From Nageia nagi (taxonomy: Eukaryota > Pinophyta): a DNA stretch of 64,000 nucleotides. Both the position numbers and the translations under genes were made by a program. Shown here piece after piece: positions 9,660 to 20,954 of the stretch. The notes beneath the pieces are model-generated. The model saw only the letters and a list, made by a program, of their open reading frames with translations. It was not told the origin of the DNA and ran no database searches. Each line of letters starts with the position of its first letter. The first letter of the stretch is position 1. The stretch is taken from contig JBITNC010000001.1 in the NCBI GenBank assembly GCA_050084985.1, positions 183,458,001 to 183,522,000 of the forward strand, in the 5' to 3' direction.

Positions 9660-11250
9660 TATGAAAGAGACTAGCAATTTATAGTCAATATACCATATCT
9701 AATTCCAAGAGAGAAATATCTTCAACAAAGAAAGGTGGAAAATGGGTATTGCAAGAAGAAACCCAAAACTAAATTAGCCCAAAATGAAGCTCATGGCCCT
9801 TGGATGGAATACATCTAGGATGGGGATCATCATGGTGAGTGAAATCCAAAAAAAAGAGGTAGATCCCTTCTATCCCAAAGAATATGGAGCCTAAGGAAAA
9901 TTCCAAGAAGGAGTGATACACTATTTAGAGAGTCCACACCAAAAATAAAATTTAATGAGCTCCTTACAATAATGAAGAACATGAAAGTAATGGTGGAAAA
10001 TCAAATGACCAAGATGGATACTTGGTTGGGGAAAGAGAAGGCCCTAAAAGGGAATGTAAGGAACCTTAGTCCTTCACATTCATTTTCTAAGGATGAGGAT
10101 GATTAAAGAGATGAAGAGAAGAGTGAAAAAGCACATAGATTGAGAAGATTTTAGAACTTGAGAGATAAAGAATTCACACATCATGGGTCTATGAGTCACC
10201 AACTACATGCATTTTTGAAATCTCACTCTCATAGGGCACTACATGGGATAAACCCTCTCTTGGGAAGATTCTTATATGAGGATGTTGGAAAGATAGGAGA
10301 GCTTCTAATCATTCCTAGGCCTCCTAAACTTATTTTTGCAAAAATATATTCAAATGAGGTAAAATATTGGATCCCAAACCCTCTAGAGTTAAATCAAATT
10401 TTTAAAGATTATTCCATGTTTGATTTAAATTAAGATAAGATGTAAATTTTAGTAGTTATTTGGAGTTATTAGATTTGAAAGTAATTTTTGTCATGGGATC
10501 CATTCTCAAGAAAATTCATGGGGAGATAAGAAATATTTGCAATAGAATATGAATAAAATATAGGTACCCTTGTATGATGAAAAAATGATAATGGATAGGG
10601 CATGGATACATCAACTCTAGACATACTTTACCCTAAGTACCAACATGATTGAAGAAGATGCCATCCATTTTGCAACATTGCATTTTAAGGGGGATGCACT
10701 TGAGTGGTGGTAGCATGGGGTAATTAGCCAAGAATATTATTGTATTTCATCTTTTGATGAATTTTCTATAAGGTTAGTAAAATGTTTAGATAGAAAAAAG
10801 GAAAATGATTATTTTAGAGAGCTCACATCTCTAAAACAACATAAATCAATTGATAATTATATTTAAAAATTTCAAAAACTAGCAATAATGATTCATAATA
10901 TTTTAGAGTAAAGGATGACCTTTATTTTTATAGAAGGATTGATAGAACCTCTACAACTCATGGTAAAAAAAAAGAGAAGCCTATGATTTGGAGACCAATA
11001 TGACTACTCTCAAAGGTGTTCAAACATACAAAGGACTGTTGCTAGAAAATCTACAGTAGAAAGAGAAGTGACCAATAAGCCAAAGTTATTCTTTCCACCA
11101 AGACAAACCTATTGTATGCAACTACTAGAAATAAATTGAGGGAAGAGGGTAAACATTTTCATTGCATGAAATCATGGGAACTAGGATACAATTATTAAGG
11201 AAAAGGGTAAGTACACTACATTGAGTTCCTTCCTCATGATGATGATAGTT
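9660..11250 (+). pseudogene. Element B gag (capsid and nucleocapsid)
   Basis: Gag coats the element RNA and forms the particle. On the plus strand, after a poorly conserved N-terminal part (longest open piece 10158-10433), the retrotransposon Gag core is clear. It reads WIHQLQTYFTLSTNMIEEDA, then HFKGDALEWW at about 10681-10713, then SSFDEFSIRLVKCLDRK, FRELTSLKQHKSIDNYI and KFQKLAIM. A decayed zinc knuckle of the C..C...WE.GH..C form (HFHCMKSWELGY) follows near 11150-11190 with two Cys lost. In-frame TAG and TGA stops and a few shifts break it. Confidence 0.85.
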
Positions 11251-11255
11251 TTAAT

Positions 11256-11830
11256 TTGGAGCTTGATGATGACATGTTGGAGTATGTTCACACACCCAAG
11301 GAGGAGGCATCTCTTATAAGCATGATTTCTTCCCTTAATGGGGCACCAAAATACTTCACCTTGAAATTAATTAGACAAGTAGGAGGAAAAGAGGTTATGT
11401 TTCTAATAGATCATGGTACTACACTTAATTTCATTGATGAAAATTTTATGAGCAAGAGAGGAATCAAAACCAAGGGGTTTTAGGGGTTTAGAGTCTCTAA
11501 TGCTAATGGAAAACTCACTCTTGTAGATCAAGTGGTATAAAAAATTGGTGTGAAACTATAAAATTATACAACTAGAGAAAACTTCTATTTATCCTCTTGA
11601 TGGTCATCCTAATATAAATTTGAAAGTACAATGGTTATTTAAATTGGATGATATTAACACTAATTATAGTAATTTAACTATGATTTTTTAGGTTAATGGT
11701 AAAGTACCTACATTGCATGGAATTAAGGATGATTATCCCCAAGTGACTAATAAAAGAATGGAAGTAATTTAGAAAAATAATGATATGAGTTTTGTAGAAG
11801 AAGAAGAGCTAAGGTAGCATGAAAATATAA
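11256..11830 (+). pseudogene. Element B protease region
   Basis: Follows gag in the same direction. The open part (11256-11483) ends in VMFLIDHGTTLNFIDENFMS, the D-S-G-A/T-HNFI catalytic block of chromovirus-style gypsy proteases, with Ser changed to His (D52-H-G). Past a stop the frame goes on with GFRVSNANGKLTLVDQV and KVPTLHGIKDDYPQV, the usual segment leading towards RT. The match then fades near 11830 and no RT follows. The protease and Gag types differ from G1 and G3, so B is a different gypsy lineage. Confidence 0.75.
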
Positions 11831-11952
11831 TGTTGGGCTAAAGGAAGGCTTGGCATTTGATATGGGGTTAGAACTCCATTTATTTACACTTACTCTTGCT
11901 TTTTTCTATGTTTTTGCAAGAAAGAATGCTTTTCCTTGAAGAAAAGAATATT

Positions 11953-12898
11953 CACTACTACCAAAAATGGGATTTGCAACCTTCTTTATGTCTAAACTCT
12001 TTGGTTTTTTTTATGTATAAACTCTTTGTTTTTTTTTTTTTTTATGTTTTTCCAATTTTTTCAATGTAAAAAAGGATGTAAACTACATGCCATAATTTGC
12101 ATCATTTTTTTGAAATTGTGTTAATTTTTGTATCAAAATTTATCATTTGAGTCATTTTTTACATCTAATTTTCATAATTTGTATCAATTTTTACATAAAA
12201 TTTGAAAATAAAATATAATAGAATCATAGATATTTTAAAATTGTATGATTTAAAAAAAGGGGGCTTAAAACAATATCTAGATCAAAAGTTTTGACATCTG
12301 CAAGGTACATCATTTTTATTAGGTCTTTGGGGCAATGACATAGGTCCATTAAACTAGTTCAACAATGGGGTTAGTGGTTTAGGTTTTAAAATTTAAATAT
12401 ATTATATATTATTTTCCTAAATAATACAATAAGGTTTTTTCCATGAGCTTATTCTCTATGTGCTTCTTATCTGCCTTGGGCACCATAGCTATGATCAAAA
12501 CCTAAAAACTAAGGAAGAAAAAATTAGCTAAAGTGTATAAAATGTAAGAATTATAGGGAGGGTCTATATATATATATATATATATATAGGATAGGGTATT
12601 TGGATATTGGGTAATTACTTTTGGTACAAATGGAGGATGAAATGAATGTGAGTTATCGATTGGTCAATTGATGAATAAGTAAAATGTGTTTTATATTTTT
12701 TTTGATAAAATGTAAAGTAAAATTTGTGTCAAAATTTATATCAAATTTTGCATCAAAATTTGCATTTAAAAAGGTGAAAAAATAAGAAAAAAATAAAATG
12801 TCACATGTTGATGTAGAAGGATGCAAATTAGCATCGATCTTCATTTTTCATATTTTAAGACACAAAAAAGGATGCAAATCAGTCTTTTGGTAGTAGTG
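11953..12898. mobile_element. Short CACTA-type DNA transposon (non-autonomous)
   Basis: The ends are inverted repeats: CACTACTACCAAAAATGGG at the left and its complement (CTTTTGGTAGTAGTG) at the right, beginning with CACTA as in the En/Spm superfamily. The insertion is flanked by ATT on both sides (11950-11952 and 12899-12901), the 3-bp duplication typical of that superfamily. Both sub-ends carry many short variants of ATCAAAATTT and TGCATC, like the subterminal repeats to which CACTA transposases bind. At 946 bp it has no transposase and needs one from elsewhere. A small (AT)n run lies at 12565-12588. Confidence 0.9.
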
Positions 12899-14205
12899 AT
12901 TGCAATCCAATGGAAGAAAAATATACTTTCCCATGAATATATTCTTCCTAATGGCTAAATCATTTCAAAATTTTTGTAATTTATCAAGGTTTGATTTTTG
13001 TGCTTAATATGGATTGCTATATCAACATTTTTGCATGCAAATTATGGAGTCAAGATTGCATTTTTGTGTTTAATGTGTATTTTTCTTGATAAAACAAATC
13101 CATTTGATATCAGAATATTTAATGTAATACATAGAAGAAAGAATTGAATGATGAAGTCTAATTTAACCTAAGATGAGTACACTAATATTTTATACTTTTT
13201 ATGTATCTATTCCACCACCAAAATAGCTAAAAATAATTTTAAAAAGATGGTTGTTCATTACTTTTATGTTTCATATTTGATGGGTACTTTTTCCTTTATC
13301 CAAAAAGGTGAAAATATTATCACAAAAATAGCTAATTCAATGGATTTTACATGGATAAAGATTTCATTGGCTGATTTATTGATGGGGCATATTAAAGTTG
13401 CATTCCACTTAAATAAGTTTTAGCTAATGCATGCACTTGAACTAAAGGATGTTTGGAAGATAAGTCTTTTTGGAATTTTCTAATTACTTGAAGGTAAGAA
13501 ATTTAAAAGGGAAGGCTTTATAACATATCCTTTTGAATAAATTTAAGTAAATTTGAGATCTTATATGTTCCTTATATAAATATTTCATTTTTGCATTAAT
13601 AGTAACTTGGAATAGAAGAATAATGGTCCATTAGACCCACATTGTGAAGCCCAAGGTGGGATGTATTCCTCCCAAGCCTAGGATAAGTTATTTTATTATT
13701 ATTTTTATGCACTTGGAGATCCTAAATATTTATTATGAGAATCCTAAGGCTTGTATGACACCTATATAGCTAATGCATGGTATGTATGGACACCCATGAC
13801 CTAACATTGTACTTGTACACCTTTGCTAGACTTGGGGAGGACTCTAGACTTCCATGTTGGCCCATGATGATGTGTACTTGGCATGGGTAGCCTCTAGCAA
13901 TATAACAATGGGCATGTATGATACCTATATGCCTATGTAACCACACATTGGGCATTTGAGGTCCTTTATGAGGCTAATGTTGGGAATGCATGAATCTTAG
14001 GTGCATTGGAGAACACATCTAACCCCATGTTGGGAATTTGAGGGCCTCTAGAAGGCTAAAATTGTATTTTGAGGATAGTGTGATTAATATTAGGTGATAT
14101 ATAGATCTAGGGGATGTTATATAAGCAATACAACATCATTGTGATGATATGCTAATTTTGATATTGAAACACTTCTTCTCTATAGAGCTACTAAAGACTT
14201 GGTAG
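12899..14205. other. Element B 3' non-coding part
   Basis: Between the CACTA element and the 3' LTR. The base composition is richer in G+C from about 13620 to 14120. That stretch has several near-repeats of the form ATGTTGGGCATTTGAGG...CTCTA (for example about 13940 and 14030). No frame matches RT, RNase H or integrase. The part left of 13620 is AT-rich with nothing I can assign. Confidence 0.4.
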
Positions 14206-14701
14206 TGTTAAGCACCTTTATGTGTATATACCAAGGAGAGTCCAAGAGGCTTGGAATACCTTCTTACTAGTGGTTGAGGTGATTATTCATGCTACAAGGT
14301 TACGTTTCTTTGATGAATCCATAAATGATCATCATCTTTAAATCCATCTAGTGACTTTTTAGAATTTCACTTTTTCTCTTTGCTAAGAGCTAGCCTATAA
14401 GGAAGCTATTAATTGAGGTATCCAAATATATGGTAGAGTGTGATTTTTCTCCAACATATCCTTTTCAAATATCATATTTTCATATTGATGTACCCTAGTT
14501 GGCTCCTTGGAGGCCAACATTGATCCCTTTTGGGCTTGGTATTGCTTTGTATTCATCATTTATTCATTAATTGAGAATTGATGCATTTAATCTCCCATTA
14601 TTATCATATTTTGATGTACATTTGATGAGATATTACTTCCTTTAGTGTGATATCATGTTTTTAGGTTCATTTATTAGGTATTTTGCATGATATGTTGATG
14701 C

Positions 14702-16505
14702 TTATTGATTGGTATAGCATAACCTCAAAGGGTTTGGTTTGGTCATGTTCTCCACTGCTTGCAATAATAGGTTCCTTGAAAGAGAAAAATGTGGTGGGGA
14801 TGCACTTGTGTTGGTTTTCTACTCAATCTCCAATTTATAGGTCATTTACTATCTATATTTAAGGTTAAAAGTAACAAAAAAGAAATTAAAGGATAAGGAG
14901 TTATAGGAAAAAGACAAGTAAATAAAAAGAGCTAAAATAAGAAATATACAACTTGAGCATTGTAGCATAGGTAGCAATCCATATCTAAGATCAAGAATAG
15001 CAAGCTATCTCACACTTGGAGTCTCATAATCACAATACATAGCCATAATTTGAAGAAAACATTTCACACATAACATCTACAAAAGTAATAAATAGCCATT
15101 ATGTTGCAAAACAACAAAACATTATTGGTTTGTATTATCATATGTGAATAGATCTTATAGATTTGAGCAAATTTGCTAAAATTTCCAACCTTTTTGATTT
15201 TTAAAAGTTAACTATTTATGTAACTTCCCCTCTTTTTTGGGTGTTTGGGTTTCATTAATATACATAATTACTAGCATTGAATGAAATAACTAAAATAGTG
15301 CTTTTACATAAATACTACAATTGTGTTAGATTACATAGTGAATAAGTACAACAACATGACTATCTAGGAATTTGCAATTTTTGAATAGCAATGTCCATAG
15401 AGATACAATCCTTATAACATGTCATTAACTGCTCCTTCTTTGGCCTTGTAGTTGATTGAAGATAGCACTGTAGCTATTTGAATAATTATTTATCTATAAA
15501 TTGATGGATATGATTTGGTACTATGCTCTCTCAACTACTATCTACTTCTCTACAACCTTTATGATCTCTACTATAGATGTTAGTAATCAGAGTAATGGTA
15601 GTTGGTAATATTGTATTAACTTGATTTGAGAAGAAACTATCACTATTACATAGAAATTAGTTGATGTCAACACATTAATAGAGCCTTAGGTATTAAACAC
15701 TTAAAATAAAGTGGACCTAGGTGTTCCTTTACTCTTACCTTTGCTTGGCGATTTCTATTATCTTCATCTGAGTTTTGTTTATGATCTAGCTCTTCTACAA
15801 CTTTTTGATTTTAGTCAAAAACTATGATATCATCACTTAGAATTATAAGCTTTATTTGATATCTTCATAAATCTTCACCTACCATTACTTATTCTGAGAC
15901 TTGCTGATTTCAATCAAAAACTATGACATCATCACTTAGAATCAATAGGCTCTGTTTGATGTCTTCATAAATCTTCACCTATCATTTCTTATTCTAGGAC
16001 CCACTGATTTCAATCTAAAACTATGATATCATCACTCAAAATTGGTAGGCTCTATTTGATGTCTTCATAAATCTTCACCTACCATTACTTATTTTGGGAC
16101 CTATTGATTTCAATAAAAAACTATGACATCATCACTCATAACTAGTGGACTCTATTTGATGTCTTGGACCTAAATTTATACAACTCTTGGATACTTGTAT
16201 CAACAATTCTTGGACACTCTAAAGGAATAAATATATCTCTTGTATATTATTATTTACATAACTCTTGGGTATTCTTATTTAGATAACTCCCAGGTATTCT
16301 TATTTATAATTCCTAAGACTCTAAGATAGAGAAATGAGAAGAGGAGGAATTGACAAGAATGAAAGAATATAAGAATTTACAACTCATGGAGACTCTAAGA
16401 AAATAATATCACTCCTAGCACTCTTACCTACATAACTCCTAGGCACTAAAGAATAAAGACTAATTTTGAATTACCCCAATTCAAAGTGTAATTTTGAAAG
16501 AATAC
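14702..16505. mobile_element. Unidentified 1.8-kb insertion inside the element B 3' LTR
   Basis: Defined by comparing the two LTRs of B. The flanking bases are GATGC (14697-14701) and AATGC (16506-16510), which could be a 5-bp target duplication with one change. The inserted DNA has no frame I recognise, no obvious terminal inverted repeats and no tRNA-like head. Its right half holds a 100-bp tandem array and looser repeats built on ACTCTTGGATACT-like words. Its class is unknown. Confidence 0.6.
15805..16165. repeat. 100-bp tandem array (about 3.6 units)
   Basis: The phrase TCTTCATAAATCTTCACCTA starts at 15862, 15962 and 16062, exactly 100 bases apart. The companion phrase AAACTATGATATCATCACTT repeats with the same period from about 15818. 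Units differ by scattered substitutions but not in length. It lies inside the insertion of unknown class. Confidence 0.9.
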
Positions 16506-16695
16506 AATGCCCTAGTGCAATGTTTGCTCATTGTGGTATTTTTTAGCTTGAAAAGTGAGATGTTGAGGCTTGTGTCCTATTTAACTACATGTTTGATACC
16601 CTATATAAGTTGGTTGCATGCCTAGAAGAATAATTTAATATTTTATAGTTATTATTTGGCTAATCCTTACATCAAAGAATTTTTAAGATTTTACA

Positions 16696-17920
16696 AATTT
16701 CTTCATAATATAACTTGTTGTATTATGTCCTTTAACTTGATGATATTTGCAAAATTGATTATCCCTATACCAAATAGGCTTTTTATCATTGGGTCCATAT
16801 TCTTTTCCTTGGATCTATTTGATTAAACCTTTTTCCAAACATTCCTCAAATATTTGATTAGGATTTATTAGTAATGGATATATATATATTTGGTTGATTT
16901 TCTATCTTTTGATTTGTCTTGATTAGTAGGTTCAACTTTATTAACTAAAGTATCATCATTTTTATGATAAGGTTTCCTATCACTATCTTTGTTGGAAGAA
17001 GAGAATGTGTGCTTGAGTAAATTAGATATTATTAGGAATTCCTATTTTTCAATAAGCAAATGAACCATATGCATAAGTGAATCATTAACATGCTCAAGTT
17101 ATTTTTCACTAAGAATAGGATTAATGTTATCAAGAAATACCTTTGAAATGAAGTGCTCTTCTACTTTTTGTTCAATGGACCTCCAAAGCTTCACAAATCT
17201 AGGGGCAAACTTGTCCAACCTTTTCATTTTTCCTTTCTTGCAATGGATTAAATGTATTAAATCAACTAGTTTCTTTAAATTATATCTGAAATGAGTCTTG
17301 AACTAATCCTTCAATTAGTGATATGATGATATAGAACCTATTTCCAAACTATGAAACCACTTGCGAGCTTCATCAATTAAACTCATAAAGAAATATTTTG
17401 ATTTCAAATGATCATTAACCCCACATTTAAGTTCCATAATATAATTAGAACCCTGAAGGTGTATGATAGGATCAATCTTATAATTGAACTTTTTGAATTC
17501 AAGATCCTTATCCATACCAAAAAGGAGTGTATTACAAATCTCCATGCTTAAAGGATTACCCTTATTCTCTATTCAATTTGTACCAACTTCAAATTCGCTC
17601 CCAAGCTTATCAACCTTGGACTCAAGCTATCTAGACTACTTAATTTTGAAAGTTACTAAATTTGATGAATTATTATCAACATTTGTGCTACTATTAATGT
17701 TGGTGTTGACGGTAGCTTCCACACTAATGTGCACATTCATGTTAGCTTGATTTTTTATCAAAGATGTAGGTGAAAATGCCTTTGCTATAAGAGCTTGAAA
17801 CTCAAGCATTGCCATTAATTTGGTGAAATTTTGGGAGTTATGTTCACCATTTCTCTAAGTCACAAAATTTGTTCATCAAATGTAACCAAGAATCCTAGGG
17901 TTATTTATGTAAAGAAATGG
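16696..17920 (-). pseudogene. G1 gag (capsid and zinc knuckle), right part of the frame split by element B
   Basis: On the minus strand the capsid core is in 17315-17545 (KYFFMSLIDEARKWFHSLE, with the A..W...L...SI pattern of retrotransposon Gag). It is followed by MKRLDKFAPRF and a zinc knuckle FCKYHQVKGHNTTSYIM at about 16700-16760, in which the final Cys is Tyr. The frame then runs into the LTR of element B at 16696. Upstream, at 17550-17850, an Asn/Ser/Thr-rich N-terminal part can be followed through TAG stops. Gag packages the element RNA. No LTR or primer site for G1 was recognised to the right. Confidence 0.8.
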
Positions 17921-19626
17921 GTAGGTTCAAGATCATTTTTTATTCTAATCCTAGTTAAGAGAAAGAAAATGCTATAAATGGGTGGAGGTCAATATGTTGA
18001 TATGTGTTTTGGTACACCTAGGGTTTTGGCCTAGATGAACTAAATACATAAATAGTAAGTATTTATTATCTAATCTACTTAACTCTAATAAACAACTATG
18101 AATAGCAAGGAATAAAGAGTATAGTAATGTAATAACAAAGTCATGAATTATTTTGACATCAAGATGTAAAATGAATGCATGTACTAAAGAGATGGAATCA
18201 ATTGTAGGATAAATAATCATGTATTCTTATTCATGTCAAATCTGAGTTTATGTATGATGACCTTGGTATGTGAACCCCTGGTTAACATCAAAAATAATCC
18301 CAACATAGGTGCTAGTCTTTAAGAACTCAATGTAGGTGCTAACGTTCTAGTAGAATCAGATCTACCAACAAGGATAAATGATAAACAATATATCAAAAAT
18401 TCAAACCAAGAATATGATCATGAGAATGGATGACATATATTTTCTCAAGTGATAATAAGATCTCAATATCAATAGGTAATGTTTAGAAATACCCAACATT
18501 ACCACCAAGGTTGGTAGTGTTTCATTATGATTTTTGTAATTTTTTCCTTATGGGCATACATAGCTGCCTAAAGGGCACTTCATCCTTACTCATTTTGGAG
18601 GCTCCCTTGAGCATTTCTATAGTTTTGTATCCTTAATTGCATAGCTAAATTAAATAAAGGTACTTATATATTTACCCTTAGTTCCCAACATTACTAAGAT
18701 CTAGTAGCATAACATTAGACATTGGTCACACTGATCCATCCATATGCATATGAAAAATCAAGATTCAAAATTCCCTAACCATCCAAATTGTAATTAAATG
18801 AAGTGCACAAAGGGACGAGGTTAGGTTTTGAGGATTCAATACATGATATGCCTTTTAGACACCAAAATCTGAGCACATAGGGGAGTTGGGAGGAGTATAG
18901 GTGACATAGCTATAGCAATCAATAATATCACCCATAAGGCTTTCTCTAGTTTTGATTCTAGAGTGCAGAAGAGTAATGGAGGCCGAATGATGATGTCCCA
19001 ATTTTTATTAATTCAAAATAATGGAAAAGATAAGATTTTTCACTTTTAAAAATAAAAACTTGCAATTCCTAGGCTAGTTTGGCCTACTAATATAGTTAGA
19101 AAAAATGATACTAAAAATTGTAAAGTCTTGAAAACTAATGTTATGTATTATCCAGTAACCAAATCAATAATAGTCTATAATAATAGTATAACATTATCAT
19201 CTTAGAACCTTGATTTATACTTAGAACCTTGATCTATATTTGAAATCATCTTGGTTTCATTTTCATATTCTCATTTTTGATAACATAGTAGTATAATAAT
19301 TCAATCTTTACAAGCAATTGATCTAGATTTTGATTACAACTTTGAGAAAGCATAAATGATTAGGAAGAAGCATTTTTTATGAGATAGATTATCCTAAGGA
19401 GTAAGGGTAACTGTAACAACTTATAATTTCTTTATTAATGGCATATCTAGCTTCAAAAGGGTTGAACAAGTAGCTTAAGTCTTGGTGATACACATCTCAA
19501 TGGACTTGTTTCTTGTAAAGTAACATATAATTGCATCTTCATAGCTTTTGGTTTAGAATAGAAACATTACTTATGAATACAATTAGGCACCCTTGTTAAT
19601 TTTGATCCTCCTTAGCATGTTATCAT
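17921..19626. other. Unassigned sequence between G1 gag and family A copy Z
   Basis: This should hold the G1 leader and 5' LTR if G1 was complete, but with the other LTR missing I cannot recognise it. No frame above 90 codons, no similarity to the other LTR families in the window and no tandem repeat. Phrases near 18298 and 18332 (CAACATAGGTGCTA and CAATGTAGGTGCTA) form a short direct repeat. Confidence 0.3.
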
Positions 19627-19689
19627 TGTTGAAAATTGTAATATAATATTGTATAATATTTTTCTTTAGTGTAAATGCACTCTTAAAAC

Positions 19690-20207
19690 TTTTGAAGTTG
19701 AAATAGACTAACAATTGAAGTTTCAAATAAAAAATTGAAACAAATTTAAAGGTTATATATACCTTAAATTTGAGGAGAGTTACCTCAAACTTACCAAGTA
19801 TAAATTTGAAAAGATTACCATAAGAATGGCTTTGATACCAATTGATGGAATTGAAGGATTCCATAAACTAAGATCATCTTGAAGCTTCTCTAACAAATCC
19901 AACATTTTTTTTTATAGAAAAGTAATAATCAATCATACAAAAAGTAACACATCATGTATAGTGGTTCCTCCATCTATTAGGAGTACATCTATTTTGAATC
20001 ATCATTATATTAATTTTCATAAGATAACTCTCTTATAAATTCTTAAGAATTCTTCTACAAAGCTCTTATAAAAGCATCTTTACAAAAGCATTACCATATT
20101 TTATTAAGTTACATAATGAGAGGGATACCTTTCTATTTATAAGAAGAAATCCACCTTTTAACCTTCTTTTTACCCAAAGGTAAGGTTAAAAGTGTTTTTA
20201 TATTTAT
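19690..20207 (-). repeat. Inverted leader-PBS-LTR segment inside the 5' LTR of copy Z
   Basis: Within the plus-strand LTR the sequence switches at about 19690 to minus-strand family A: leader, primer site (19829-19840, minus strand TGGTATCAAAGC) and LTR end from 19843. It switches back to the plus-strand LTR at about 20208, which runs to its end at 20383. The result is a large inverted repeat: leader-PBS-LTR facing LTR-PBS-leader, with arms of roughly 170-350 bp near the centre. Confidence 0.7.
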
Positions 20208-20385
20208 TCTTCATAATAGAATTACAGTTCAAAGTGTATGTACTCTTAAGATATAGAGGAATCACTATATATGATATGTTATTTTTTATACGATTGATTA
20301 TTACTTTGCTAGAAGGATGAATGTTATATTTATTAGAGAATCTTCAAGGTGATATTAATTAATAAAATCTTTCAATTCCATCAAA

Positions 20386-20397
20386 TGGTATTAGAGC
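20386..20397 (+). other. Primer binding site, initiator-Met tRNA type (copy Z)
   Basis: TGGTATTAGAGC, two bases after the LTR end CCATCA, matches the plant initiator-Met primer site with one C-to-T change. The leader that follows matches, in reverse, the leaders left of 1300 and left of 52902. Confidence 0.8.
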
Positions 20398-20847
20398 CAT
20401 TCTTATGGTAATCTCTTCAAATTTATATTTGATAAGTTTGAGGTAACTCTTCCCAAATTTAAGGTATATATAACCTTTAAACTTGTTTTAATTTTTTATT
20501 TGAAACTTCAATAGTTAGTCTATTTCAATTTCTTATTTTGAAGTTGAAATTTGTATCGATACAAACACATTTATGCTAAAGTAATTGGCTAAGATCTAAC
20601 ATTTTTTATGTTAGTAACATGTTAGTAGTATTTGAAGTTAAATCTAACATATAATATATGGTTAGAATCTAAAATCTTAAAAAAAATTAGTGCTTCTAAT
20701 TTGTTTTATTAAGTTGCAAGGTAATAAAAGTTCATTTTTAACAAGAAAGTTAAAATATTATCTTGCTAGATTAACAAAGGTTACAATTTGTTTTTTGTAA
20801 CAAGTTACAAAAGCTTGCAATTTTTTTTATATATAAAAAATTTGATG

Positions 20848-20954
<107 letters not shown>

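Larger units (their letters stand above)
8951..16695 (+). mobile_element. Element B: gypsy-derived gag-protease element inserted in G1
   Basis: Plus-strand element with a 5' LTR (8951-9631), tRNA-iMet-type primer site, a decayed gag and protease, a long non-coding 3' part and a 3' LTR (14206-16695) that is itself interrupted. Both ends are flanked by AATTT, and it splits the G1 frame precisely. RT, RNase H and integrase are absent: after the protease tail the sequence goes to non-coding DNA and a CACTA element. It was therefore either deleted for pol or belonged to a gag-only non-autonomous class. Confidence 0.75.
14206..16695 (+). repeat. Element B 3' LTR, interrupted by a 1.8-kb insertion
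   Basis: Starts TGTTAAGCACC and matches the 5' LTR through 14701. It then breaks off within the word GATGCCCTAG and resumes at 16506 (AATGCCCTAG) to the end TTTTACA at 16695. The two halves together match the 5' LTR at 8951-9631. G1 coding sequence starts directly after it. Confidence 0.8.
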
